Notes: generated by a model from the letters alone, not told the origin. Numbered from the stretch's first letter, positions 42,767-51,628 are shown. The stretch: DNA of 64,000 nt from Pseudoduganella lutea (GCF_004209755.1 NZ_CP035913.1:1116001-1180000); one strand, 5' to 3'. A program made the numbers and translations.

Positions 42767-42795
42767 AAACGCCAACCTCCGGGTTGGCGTTTTTG
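42767..42795 (+). terminator. Rho-independent terminator of the tRNA-Lys cluster
   Basis: AACGCCAACC and GGTTGGCGTT form a stem with a short loop, followed by TTTTG and more T. It closes the three-tRNA transcription unit. Confidence 0.87.
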
Positions 42796-42944
42796 TTTTC
42801 CGGGCCCTGCCCGGCCGGCGCGCCGCGCCAAGGCTGCCTGCCACGACGCGGGCCTCAGGGACATTACTCATCAGCAAGTGATGTCCGCCCGCTTCGCGAA
42901 AAGGCGGATAATGGCGGCTAAATCAATCTATCTGGAATCTTCCC

Positions 42945-45155
42945 ATGGAAATCAAGGTCAACTTCCTCGACAAGCTTCGCCTGGAAGCCAAGTTCGACGA
43001 CTTCACCGTCATTGCCGACCAGCCCATCCGCTACAAGGGCGATGGTTCGGCACCGGGTCCGTTCGACTACTTCCTCGCCTCGTCGGCGCTGTGCGCGGCC
43101 TATTTCGTGAAGTTGTACTGCAATACCCGGGATATCCCGACCGAGAATATCCGCCTGTCGCAGAATAATATCGTCGACCCGGAAAACCGCTACCAGCAGA
43201 TTTTCAAGATCCAGGTGGAATTGCCGGCCGATATCTCGGAAAAGGACCGCCAGGGCATCCTGCGTTCCATCGAACGCTGCACGGTGAAGAAAGTGGTGCA
43301 GGCAGGTCCGGAATTCGTCATCGAAGAGGTGGACAATCTCGATGCGGACGCGCAGGCCTTGCTGACGCTGAATCCTTCCTCCGACGCGGCCACGTATATC
43401 GTCGGCAAGGATCTGCCGCTCGAGCAGACCATCGCCAATATGTCCGCCCTGCTGGCGGGCCTGGGCATCAAGATCGAGATCGCGTCGTGGCGCAATATCA
43501 TCCCCAATGTCTGGTCGCTGCATATTCGCGATGCCCACTCGCCGATGTGCTTCACCAACGGCAAGGGTTCGACGAAGGAAAGCGCGCTGGCGTCGGCACT
43601 CGGCGAATATATCGAGCGGCTGAGCAATAACCACTTCTACGCGGGCCAGTACTGGGGCGAGGAAATCGCCAATGCGCCGTTCGTCCACTATCCGAACGAA
43701 CGCTGGTTCAAGCCCGGCCGCAAGGATGCGCTGCCGCCCGAGATCCTCGACGACTACTGCCGGGAAATCTACGATCCCGATGGCGAATTGCGCGCCTCGC
43801 ACCTGGTCGACACCAATTCCGGCAATGCCGCGCGCGGTATCTGCTCGCTGCCGTATGTACGCCATTCGGACGGTGAAACCGTGTATTTCCCGACCAACCT
43901 GATCGAGAACCTGTACGTCAGCAATGGCATGAGCGCCGGTAACACACTGGCCGAGGCGCAGGTGCAATGCCTGTCCGAGATCTTCGAACGGGCGGTGAAA
44001 CGCGAGATCCTCGAAGGCGAAATGGCCTTGCCCGACGTGCCGCAGGCAGTGCTGGCGAAATACCCGGGCATCCTGGCCGGCATCGCGGGGCTGGAGGAAC
44101 AGGGTTTCCCGGTGCTCGTGAAAGATGCTTCGCTGGGCGGGAAATACCCGGTCATGTGCGTAACGCTGATGAACCCGCGCACGGGCGGCGTGTTCGCCTC
44201 GTTCGGCGCGCACCCGAGCTTCGAGGTGGCACTGGAACGCAGCTTGACGGAATTGCTGCAGGGCCGCAGCTTCGAAGGCCTGAACGATCTGCCGCGGCCC
44301 ACGTTTGCCAGCCATGCCGTCAAGGAGCCGAACAACTTCGTCGAACACTTCATCGATTCGAGCGGCATCGTGTCATGGCGCTTCTTCAGTGCCAAGGCGG
44401 ACTGCGAATTCGTCGAATGGGACTTTTCCGGCCACGGCGAGAATTCCAACGCCGACGAAGCCACGACGCTGCTCGGCATCCTCGAAGAGATGGGCAAGGA
44501 AGTCTACATGGCGGTGCATGACGGCCTGGGCGCGATCGCCTGCCGCATCCTGGTGCCCGGCTATTCGGAAATCTATCCGGTCGAAGACCTGGTCTGGGAT
44601 AACACCAACAAGGCGCTGCTGTTCCGCGAGGATATCCTGAACCTGCATCGCCTGGACGACGCCACGCTGGAAGACTTGCTGGACCGCCTGGAGAACAACG
44701 AACTGGATGAATACTCCGACATCGCCACGCTGATCGGCATCGAGTTCGATGAAAACACGGACTGGGGCCAGCTCACGGTGCTGGAACTGAAGCTGCTGAT
44801 CCACCTCGCGCTGAAGCAGTTCGAACAGGCGCATGAACTGGTGGGCGCCTTCCTGCAATACAACGACAACACGGTCGAACGCCGCCTGTTCTACCAGGCC
44901 CTGGAAGCCGTGCTGGAAGTGACACTGGACGATGACCTGGAACTGGACGACTACGTGGTCAATTTCCGCCGCATGTTCGGCAACCCGCGCATGGATGCCG
45001 TGCTGGGCTCCGTCGACGGCAGCGTGCGCTTCCATGGCTTGACGCCGACGAGCATGAAACTCGAAGGCCTCGACCGCCACGAGCGCCTGCTCGACAGCTA
45101 CCGGAAGCTGCACGCGGCGCGGGCGAAGGCAGCCGGTATCGCTGGCCAAGGGTAG
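42945..45155 (+). CDS. ycaO: OsmC domain/YcaO domain fusion protein
   Basis: A 736-residue two-part protein. Residues 1 to about 145 form an OsmC-like domain with cysteines at C50, C59 and C112, the positions expected for OsmC redox pairs. The rest is a full YcaO protein: an ATP-binding YcaO domain (about 190-560) with ALGEYIERLSNNH and AEAQVQCLSEIFERAVKRE, and a C-terminal TPR-like region. Standalone YcaO of E. coli (586 residues) helps RimO methylthiolate ribosomal protein S12. Fusions with OsmC are known in proteobacteria, but the role of the OsmC part is unclear. No azoline peptide precursor or dehydrogenase gene is next to it, so a peptide-modification role is unsupported. Confidence 0.9.
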   Translation: MEIKVNFLDKLRLEAKFDDFTVIADQPIRYKGDGSAPGPFDYFLASSALCAAYFVKLYCNTRDIPTENIRLSQNNIVDPENRYQQIFKIQVELPADISEKDRQGILRSIERCTVKKVVQAGPEFVIEEVDNLDADAQALLTLNPSSDAATYIVGKDLPLEQTIANMSALLAGLGIKIEIASWRNIIPNVWSLHIRDAHSPMCFTNGKGSTKESALASALGEYIERLSNNHFYAGQYWGEEIANAPFVHYPNERWFKPGRKDALPPEILDDYCREIYDPDGELRASHLVDTNSGNAARGICSLPYVRHSDGETVYFPTNLIENLYVSNGMSAGNTLAEAQVQCLSEIFERAVKREILEGEMALPDVPQAVLAKYPGILAGIAGLEEQGFPVLVKDASLGGKYPVMCVTLMNPRTGGVFASFGAHPSFEVALERSLTELLQGRSFEGLNDLPRPTFASHAVKEPNNFVEHFIDSSGIVSWRFFSAKADCEFVEWDFSGHGENSNADEATTLLGILEEMGKEVYMAVHDGLGAIACRILVPGYSEIYPVEDLVWDNTNKALLFREDILNLHRLDDATLEDLLDRLENNELDEYSDIATLIGIEFDENTDWGQLTVLELKLLIHLALKQFEQAHELVGAFLQYNDNTVERRLFYQALEAVLEVTLDDDLELDDYVVNFRRMFGNPRMDAVLGSVDGSVRFHGLTPTSMKLEGLDRHERLLDSYRKLHAARAKAAGIAGQG

Positions 45156-45223
45156 ACCTGCCTTAGCAATAACACTGCCTTCCTTCACTACGAGAGACTG
45201 GAGCACGGCAGCCAGCACCCGAC

Positions 45224-45256
45224 AAAACGCCAACCTTGAGTTGGGGTTTTCTTTTG
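45224..45256 (+). terminator. Terminator-like hairpin after the YcaO gene
   Basis: AACGCCAAC and GTTGGGGTT pair with one mismatch, followed by TTCTTTT. It resembles a degenerate copy of the tRNA terminator at 42767. Confidence 0.6.
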
Positions 45257-45388
45257 CGACATACATCGGGCGTCGACCACCCGGCACCGGACACATATCC
45301 TGCTCAGCCAATAGTTGACTTTCAGCAACCCCACTGACAAGCGCCGCTTTTATGCTGGTAGCTCTGCTACTTCTCCGAGGGCCGCGAT

Positions 45389-46096
45389 ATGAATACTAAT
45401 GTGCAGCAAAATCAAGAAATCGAGTTTGAAAAGATTATTAAGTCATTGGAGGCCCAGTTTGCAAACGCTGGGGCACATCTCACGATTGACTCGGCAGCCA
45501 GACAACTCTACGCAAGAGAAATCAAACGCATGGCGGATACCTTGCGAAGCCAGGCAAACAAAGGAAGTATTTCTTGGGAAAAGGCAGCAGTGCGTGCGCA
45601 GGAATCGCGAAACCTGGTCATGGAAATCGTACGCAACCGTAGCACGCCTGTCGGCCGTGCAATCGCACAGAAAATCAAGGCGACAGGTTACACGCTGAAT
45701 GATTTAATTGCGCGGCAAACTATCCGATTGCACGGCGAACGCGCCATATTCTCGAAACTATCACCTGCCAAGCAAAACGCCATCTACGCTGAAATCATCT
45801 CTTCCGCAGGCAGGTCGAATGCAAAGGTTACGCGTGCCATGTCACGCATGGCATATGCCGGACGGGGACTGATTGTTGTCGCACTTGGACTTTCGGTGTA
45901 CAACATCGCAACAGCTACCAATAGAAGTGCTGCGATAAAGCAGGAAGTTGCCGCGAATAGCGCGGGAATTGCTGGCGGCATGGCAGGTGGGGCACTCGCC
46001 GGGCTAGCCTGCGGCCCGGGCGCACCCGTGTGCGTCACAGTCGGCGCATTTGCGGGCGGAGCATTGGCTGCCTTCGGCTCGACATTTATTTGGTAG
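45389..46096 (+). CDS. Candidate membrane-active toxin (effector) with C-terminal glycine-zipper domain
   Basis: A 235-residue protein with no named family that I can assign. Residues 1-155 are a hydrophilic helical domain without a signal peptide. Residues 158-176 form a hydrophobic helix (GRGLIVVALGLSVYNIATA). Residues 191-233 are a glycine-zipper hairpin (GIAGGMAGGALAGLACGPGA) with the motif CGPGAPVC at 208-215. Similar hydrophobic C-termini occur in polymorphic and type VI pore-forming effectors, which is why I call it a toxin candidate; this is inference. Base composition is unlike the neighbours: 45421-45480 counts 27 G+C in 60. The next gene starts 5 bases after the stop, as for an immunity partner. 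Confidence 0.6.
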   Translation: MNTNVQQNQEIEFEKIIKSLEAQFANAGAHLTIDSAARQLYAREIKRMADTLRSQANKGSISWEKAAVRAQESRNLVMEIVRNRSTPVGRAIAQKIKATGYTLNDLIARQTIRLHGERAIFSKLSPAKQNAIYAEIISSAGRSNAKVTRAMSRMAYAGRGLIVVALGLSVYNIATATNRSAAIKQEVAANSAGIAGGMAGGALAGLACGPGAPVCVTVGAFAGGALAAFGSTFIW

Positions 46097-46101
46097 TCAA
46101 A

Positions 46102-46566
46102 ATGGAGCGGCTTCCCCTTACACGCTTTGCATTGCGGCTTCTACGCCCGGCGGATGATGCTGTCCCGGTGAGCGAAATTATCATCGACGGCATACCCAGC
46201 GACGTAACGATTGCTGGTGCCACGCTCGAGGCAGCGCTCGACTGGGGTGATGGCTATCTAATGTTCGTAACCGACGATGTGCCGAATGAGGAAATGTTGC
46301 GTATCTATCTGCTTCGGCCTGATTTAACCATCATCGATTCAGCCGTACTAGGGGCGATGTATTCGACAGGATCGTTTTCAAACCTGCGCATTCCTACCCC
46401 ATATATGGTGCAGTTCCAGTTTTTTGGTGGAGCCCCATGGCAATTGACCCTTCGACCCGAGGGCCTTGTTACGCTTCCTTTTTTTTCGGATCCAAAAGGG
46501 GTGAGGCGGCCTTTCGGTTTCCGCCGTTTTTTTACACTGTCGAGCAATCCTCAACCTGCCGGGTAA
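46102..46566 (+). CDS. Candidate immunity protein for the preceding toxin
   Basis: A 154-residue acidic-to-neutral soluble protein without a recognised domain. It contains VSEIIIDGIPSDVTIAGATLEAALDWGDGYLMFVTDD and a second half YLLRPDLTIIDSAVLGAMYSTGSFSNLRI, both beta-rich. It starts five bases after the stop of the toxin candidate, so translation is probably coupled. It shares the low GC content of that gene. The last 20 or so codons run through a terminator-like hairpin (46503-46534) and look atypical, so the true C-terminus may have been extended by a frame change. The role as immunity protein rests on position only. Confidence 0.5.
   Translation: MERLPLTRFALRLLRPADDAVPVSEIIIDGIPSDVTIAGATLEAALDWGDGYLMFVTDDVPNEEMLRIYLLRPDLTIIDSAVLGAMYSTGSFSNLRIPTPYMVQFQFFGGAPWQLTLRPEGLVTLPFFSDPKGVRRPFGFRRFFTLSSNPQPAG
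46503..46534 (+). terminator. Terminator-like hairpin inside the 3' end of the candidate immunity gene
   Basis: GGCGG and CCGCC bracket a short loop (CTTTCGGTTT region) and are followed by GTTTTTTT. It lies about 30 bases before the annotated stop codon rather than after it. Confidence 0.55.
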
Positions 46567-46585
46567 ATGGTTGCAAAGCGAATCT

Positions 46586-47416
46586 TCAGCCCATGCCGGC
46601 CGCGCACCGTGCGCCGCCAGCGGCATCGCTGCTCCACTCCAGCCACCCGCCGTCATACACGGCGATGTCTTCCCACCCCATCAGCCACGCATGGAAGAAG
46701 GCCATCGAGGCCCGCCAGCCGGTACCGCAATAGAACGCGACACGCCGGCCGGGCGTGATGCCGGCCGCTTCCCACATGGCGGCGATCGCGGCGGCCGGCC
46801 GCATGCGCCCGTCGGCAAGCTGGTAGGCGCTCATGCTGTTGACGTCGCCGTCGGCGCCTGCCCTGCCCCATGAGGCGCCGGGAATGTCACCGCGCGCGGC
46901 GATATAGCTGTATCCCGACACTTTTCCAAGGAATTCGGCTTCGCTGCGGATGCTGGCCAGGACCGCATCCGGCCGCGCCAGCAAAGCGCGCGCCTCCGCC
47001 ATGCCGATCAGGTATTCGGGATGTGCGGGATATGGCGCCCCAAAACTGGTCACCGGAACCGGCACGTGCGCCGCTCCCGCTTCGCAGGCATATCCGCCGG
47101 CGTGCCACGCGGCAAACCCGCCATCGAGCAGCCGCACGTCGGCCACGCCCGCGTACAGCAACAGGTGCGCCACGCGCGCGGCGGCCAGGTTGTTGCGGCC
47201 GTACAGGATCACGGTCGTATCGTGCCGGATGCCATGCGCCAGCAGCACGCGCAGCAGCGCTTCGTCCGGCACCTTGTTCCACAGGGGGCCGCCTTCGAAT
47301 GCGCAGGTATCGAGGTAGCCGGCGCCGGGAATGTGCGCCGCCGTGAACCCGTGCAATGCACCGCATCCCGCTTCGAACAGGCGCCAGCCGGCAGCGATCG
47401 CGCCATCGGCAATCAT
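46586..47416 (-). CDS. Sulfurtransferase with two rhodanese domains
   Basis: A 276-residue rhodanese-family enzyme with a typical N-terminal inactive domain (HIPGAGYLDTCAFEGGPLWNKVP) and a C-terminal active domain. The persulfide cysteine is in FYCGTGWRAS. It transfers sulfur from thiosulfate or mercaptopyruvate to acceptors such as cyanide or thiols. The first ATG, 47416, has no ribosome-binding site. Upstream, in another frame, the stretch ADLVRGRQLVSAG looks like the usual N-terminus, so a one-base indel near 47425 is possible. It is convergent with the candidate immunity gene, with 19 bases between. Confidence 0.8.
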   Translation of the reverse strand: MIADGAIAAGWRLFEAGCGALHGFTAAHIPGAGYLDTCAFEGGPLWNKVPDEALLRVLLAHGIRHDTTVILYGRNNLAAARVAHLLLYAGVADVRLLDGGFAAWHAGGYACEAGAAHVPVPVTSFGAPYPAHPEYLIGMAEARALLARPDAVLASIRSEAEFLGKVSGYSYIAARGDIPGASWGRAGADGDVNSMSAYQLADGRMRPAAAIAAMWEAAGITPGRRVAFYCGTGWRASMAFFHAWLMGWEDIAVYDGGWLEWSSDAAGGARCAAGMG

Positions 47417-47905
47417 GGCCGCGAGCTGCCCGCGCTGACGAGCTGGCGGCCTCGCACCAGGTCGGCACGCAGGCAGGTTTCGGACAGGGGATGCACGCGG
47501 TTCAAGGCTATCGGGGGCTGGAATCGGCCGCACAGCGCGGCGCATGGAAAAAGCCGGCCATTGTATCGCGCCCCGGTGCCGGCCCGTACCCGAAAGATGC
47601 CGGCGCACCTCCCTTGCATGGCGCAATCCGGTCGCGGCGGCCGGCGAAAACCGGCAACAAAGACCTTTCGCCACGCCCGCAAGGCGAGCTCTGACAAGGT
47701 TTTCATCGTCTTTACAACGTGTCTGAAAATTATGCTTGAGTTATGTAACAAACCGGCAATAGTATTGTTGAGTTGTATTGACTTATTTTTATCATCGCCA
47801 GAATGACGACCGCCGCACCGACGGCGGAAAGCAAGGGAAGCAGCAGAAAGAGGCAACACAAGAAGACCACCGCGTAGAGCAAACCAAGTCGTGAAAGGAC
47901 ATTGC
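47417..47905. other. Intergenic region before the metalloprotease gene
   Basis: No gene of its own is supported here. The left part may hold the missing N-terminal codons of the sulfurtransferase (minus strand). 47695-47800 is AT-rich and contains TTGAGT (47736) and TAGTAT (47760) 18 bases apart, a plausible promoter for the metalloprotease. AAAGGA at 47894-47899 is its ribosome-binding site. Confidence 0.45.
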
Positions 47906-50900
47906 ATGAGAATCAAGCCGTCGACCCCGCCGCACCACGGCGGGCTGCAGCAGATGCGCAACGTGCCGGGTGTGAAATCCTCCCTGGCCCTCTGTATCGC
48001 CCTCGCCTTTACCGCCGCCGCGCCGATCGCGCACGCTGCGCAGACGGCCACAACCGCAGTGTCCATCCAGCGCGCCGCGCCCCACTGGCAAAGCGTCGCC
48101 GTGCCGACCGCCTCGCTTTCCACCGGCAATGCCGTCAAGAAGCCCGCCCTGAAACTCAAGCGTTTCCACGCCAGCACGCTGGACAAGCTTGGCATGAAGG
48201 GCCTGGCGGCCGGCGCACCGGCCGAACGCGGCGACGGCGAAGTGCCCACCACGCTGACGATCTCGCTGCCCCATCCGGACGGCGGCTACCAGCGCTTTGC
48301 CCTGGTCGAATCGCCGATCATGGAAGCGGGCCTGGCGGCCAAGCACCCCGACATCAAGACCTACCGCGGCAAGGGTATCGACGACCCGTCCGCCACGCTG
48401 CGGATGGACATGACCAAGCTGGGCCTGCATGCTTCCGTGCGCTCGCCGAACGGCGGCTGGTACGTCGACCCCTACTACCACCTCGACGACAGCCTGTATG
48501 CCAGCTATTACGCCCGCGACCTGACCAACCAGCACGGTCCGCTGGTGGAAGCGGCGCTGGGCGAGGCACAACTGACGCTGTCGCGCGGCTTCTACAAGGA
48601 AGGCGACAACCTCGAGGTGCGCGGCCTGAACTTCGCGCCCGGCGCAACGGTCAACGTCACCGTGCGCGCCGAAGGCGAGACCTCCGCCCTGCAGACCGCG
48701 GTCGCCACCGCCGACGCCAATGGCGTTGTTTCGCTTACGCTGCCGGCCGGCAGCAGCGGCGCCTTCGAGGTCGTCGCGAGCGATGGCCGTGCCACCAGCA
48801 CCGCGTCCTACCACGTGGTCGATGCCGCCGCGCCGGCCAGCGCCGTCACGGGCAACCAGCTGCGCACCTACCGGCTCGCGCTCGTGACCGATCCTTCGTA
48901 TGCCAGCTACTTCGGCGGTTCCGCCAACGTCACGGCCGCCAAGGTCACGCTGATCAATCGCGTCACGCAGATCTACGAAGACGAAACCTCGATCCGCCTC
49001 GTGCTCATCGATGGCAACGATGCGCTGAACCTCGATACGGATGCGCAGATGACGGGCGCCAACGGCCCGTGCGGCGGCGCCGCCTGCTACACCACCAGCC
49101 AGGCATCCGGCTGCGGCAGCGCCACGTTGAACCGCAACCGCATCGTCACCGGCCTGCTGGTCGGCGCCAGCAATTTCGATATCGGCCACATCGCCTTCGG
49201 TCTGGACGGCGGCGGCATCGCCAGCCTGGGCGTTGTCGGCGGTAACGCGAAAGCGCAGGGTTGCACGGGCGTGCCAACGCCGGTGGGCGACTATTTCGCG
49301 GTCGACTACGTGGCGCACGAAATTGGCCACCAGTTCTCCGGCAACCACACGTTCAACGGCGTCAACGGCAGCTGCGCCGGCGGCAACCGCAATCCGGAAA
49401 CGTCGGTCGAAACGGGCAGCGGCTCGTCGATCATGGCGTATGCCGGCATTTGCGGATCCGACAACGTGCAACCGCACAGCGATCCGTACTGGTCGCAGCG
49501 CAGCTTCGATGAAATCGTCGCCTACACATCGAGTGGCGAATCCACGCTCAACGAGGTGCAGACGGCTGCGCTGCGCAACTTCACCGCGAACGGCGCGCAG
49601 TTCCAGGTCAGCTGGAACGGCGCCCTGTCGGCGCCCATCGTGCGCGGCACCAACTACACGCCGGCGGGCATCAAGGCGGCGATCGAGGGCATCGCCGGCT
49701 GGCCGGCCGGCGCCACCGTCACGGTCAGCTCGGTCAACAACAACGGCTTCACCGTCACGTTCGGCGGCGCGCTGGCCGGCACCAATACCGCCCAGCTGGG
49801 ACTGGCGAACTTCTCGGCTGGCGCCAGCGGCATTGCCGGCGAAATCACCGCCGGCGGCCTGACCCGCCGCGGCGGCAGCGTGTCCGGCACCGGCAACAGC
49901 GCGCCGCTGGTCACGGCGCCGGCCAGCTACACGATCCCGGTGCGCACGCCGTTCGCCCTGACTGGCGACGCCACCGATGCCGATGGCGACACGATCACCT
50001 ACCTGTGGGAGCAGAACGACCATGGCGGTGACGAAGGCACGGCGCTGCTCGACAACGTGAAGACGAACGGCCCGCTGTTCAGCCAGTTCGGCAAGCGCGC
50101 CGTCGTGACCAGCGCGGACACGATCAAGTACAACTCGCCCGGCGAGAACCACGTGACGACCAATCCGACCCGCGTGTTTCCGGACATCGACCAGATCCTG
50201 GCGAACAATACCAATGCGCAAACCGGTGCCTGCCCCACGCCGGCCGCCACGCCGACCGCCGCCAATATCGAGTGCTTCGCCGAATTCCTGCCGACGCCCG
50301 ATTATGTTGGCTACCCGGGCGTCAACGCCAGCCCGGCATCGCTGAACTTCCGGGTGACGGCGCGTGACGGTCGTGGCGGCGTCAGCAGCGCCGACACGCA
50401 GCTCGTGCTGGCGCACGCGGCGGGCCCCTTCCTGGTGACCGCGCCCAACGCGGCCACCACGCTCGAGGCCGGTTCGACACAGACCGTGACGTGGAGCGTG
50501 GCCAACACCAACACGGCCCCGGTCGGCGTGCAGAACGTGAAGATCTCGCTGTCGACCGACAGTGGCAAGACCTGGCCGCACACGCTGTCCGCCAGCACGC
50601 CGAACGATGGCAGCGCCACGGTAACGCTGCCGGCGCTGTCCACGGCAAAGGCCCGCGTCAAGGTGGAGGCGCTCGGCAACGTGTTCTTCGACGTGTCGAA
50701 CGTGGATTTCACGATCAACCTGTCGGGCGACATCAACGCTGATGGCGTCGTAGACTGTGCAGACTTGGGCATCATCCGTTCCGCGTTCGGCAAGCGTACC
50801 GGCCAGCCCGGCTTCGACGCCCGCGCCGACGTTGTCAAGGATGGCGTCATCGACGCACGCGACCTGAACTACGTGGCCCGTCGCGTCGCACAGGGAACGT

Positions 50901-50911
50901 CCTGCAACTGA
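47906..50911 (+). CDS. Secreted reprolysin-like metalloprotease with C-terminal dockerin
   Basis: A 1001-residue exported protease. It has a signal peptide (LALCIALAFTAAAPIAHAA), a propeptide-like N-terminal domain, and a metzincin zinc motif HEIGHQFSGNH at 471-481. The usual Gly at position eight is Ser and is followed by Gly. A Met-turn GSSIMAYAG follows. Further on are an Ig-like/reprolysin C-domain and a dockerin type I module at about 941-1000. Its two calcium loops read DINADGVVDCAD and DVVKDGVIDARD. Dockerins bind cohesins, and the next gene encodes a cohesin-like surface protein. AAAGGA six bases ahead supports the ATG at 47906; a GTG at 47891 is possible. Substrate unknown. Confidence 0.85.
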   Translation: MRIKPSTPPHHGGLQQMRNVPGVKSSLALCIALAFTAAAPIAHAAQTATTAVSIQRAAPHWQSVAVPTASLSTGNAVKKPALKLKRFHASTLDKLGMKGLAAGAPAERGDGEVPTTLTISLPHPDGGYQRFALVESPIMEAGLAAKHPDIKTYRGKGIDDPSATLRMDMTKLGLHASVRSPNGGWYVDPYYHLDDSLYASYYARDLTNQHGPLVEAALGEAQLTLSRGFYKEGDNLEVRGLNFAPGATVNVTVRAEGETSALQTAVATADANGVVSLTLPAGSSGAFEVVASDGRATSTASYHVVDAAAPASAVTGNQLRTYRLALVTDPSYASYFGGSANVTAAKVTLINRVTQIYEDETSIRLVLIDGNDALNLDTDAQMTGANGPCGGAACYTTSQASGCGSATLNRNRIVTGLLVGASNFDIGHIAFGLDGGGIASLGVVGGNAKAQGCTGVPTPVGDYFAVDYVAHEIGHQFSGNHTFNGVNGSCAGGNRNPETSVETGSGSSIMAYAGICGSDNVQPHSDPYWSQRSFDEIVAYTSSGESTLNEVQTAALRNFTANGAQFQVSWNGALSAPIVRGTNYTPAGIKAAIEGIAGWPAGATVTVSSVNNNGFTVTFGGALAGTNTAQLGLANFSAGASGIAGEITAGGLTRRGGSVSGTGNSAPLVTAPASYTIPVRTPFALTGDATDADGDTITYLWEQNDHGGDEGTALLDNVKTNGPLFSQFGKRAVVTSADTIKYNSPGENHVTTNPTRVFPDIDQILANNTNAQTGACPTPAATPTAANIECFAEFLPTPDYVGYPGVNASPASLNFRVTARDGRGGVSSADTQLVLAHAAGPFLVTAPNAATTLEAGSTQTVTWSVANTNTAPVGVQNVKISLSTDSGKTWPHTLSASTPNDGSATVTLPALSTAKARVKVEALGNVFFDVSNVDFTINLSGDINADGVVDCADLGIIRSAFGKRTGQPGFDARADVVKDGVIDARDLNYVARRVAQGTSCN

Positions 50912-51055
50912 CCGCTGTCCAGCTCGAACGGACCTGGTTGCCGCGCCAAGCGGATGGCAGCCAGGCTCCGGCCGGGCCCGGAACATGTGCCAGACCGGCC
51001 GGGTTTCCCGGCTGGCATCACCGATCACTGCCCACGGGCAAAGAGGAGAAACAAG

Positions 51056-51628
51056 ATGAATGGATGGAAGAAATACCTGGGCGCTGCGCTGCTGAGCGCA
51101 GCCAGCATCCAGGCCTATGCGGCGACGTTGACCCCTGTCGCAACGCCGAATATGGCAACCGTCGGCCAGGTCATTGAACTGGACGTGGAACTGACGGACG
51201 TGACCGACCTGTACACGTACCAGTTCTCGCTGTCGTTCGACCCGACCGTGCTGCAGATCAGCTCGGTCGTGCTGGGCGATATCTTCAGCGGCTACCCCAC
51301 GGGGCCCGCCGTCAGCGGCTACCTCGACAACGCGGCCGGCACGCTGTCCTATGTTGCCCACTCGCTGGTGGGCGCCAGCCTGCCCGGCGTATCCGGCAAC
51401 GGCAGCCTGGCAACGATCACGTTCCAGGCGGTAGGTGCCGGCAATTCGGCGCTGACGCTCTCCGACGTGCTGCTGATCGACAGCGGCGAGCTCGACATTG
51501 CTACCACGATTGCCACGGGTTCGATCCAGGTATCGGCCGTGCCGGAACCTTCCACCTACCTGATGCTGGGCGTGGGCCTGGTCGGCGTGGCGGTACTGCG
51601 CCGGCGCCAGCTGGCTGCGCGTTCCTGA
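51056..51628 (+). CDS. Cohesin-like domain protein with PEP-CTERM sorting signal
   Basis: A 190-residue exported protein with a signal peptide (YLGAALLSAASIQAYAA). A cohesin-like beta-sandwich covers about 25-150 (ATVGQVIELDVELTDVTDLYTYQFSLSFDP, NGSLATITFQAVGAGNSALTLSDVLL). The C-terminal sorting tail is VPEPSTYLMLGVGLVGVAVLRRR, the PEP motif plus helix plus Arg cluster handled by exosortase. AGGAG is close before the ATG. It lies 144 bases behind the dockerin protease, so the two are likely cotranscribed. A terminator follows directly. The role as anchor for the protease is inference; no exosortase gene is in the window. Confidence 0.82.
   Translation: MNGWKKYLGAALLSAASIQAYAATLTPVATPNMATVGQVIELDVELTDVTDLYTYQFSLSFDPTVLQISSVVLGDIFSGYPTGPAVSGYLDNAAGTLSYVAHSLVGASLPGVSGNGSLATITFQAVGAGNSALTLSDVLLIDSGELDIATTIATGSIQVSAVPEPSTYLMLGVGLVGVAVLRRRQLAARS

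Noticed and set aside
47413..48252. 279-codon minus-strand frame across the start of the metalloprotease
   Set aside because: Most of it is antisense to the protease gene; only its last codons may relate to the sulfurtransferase N-terminus.
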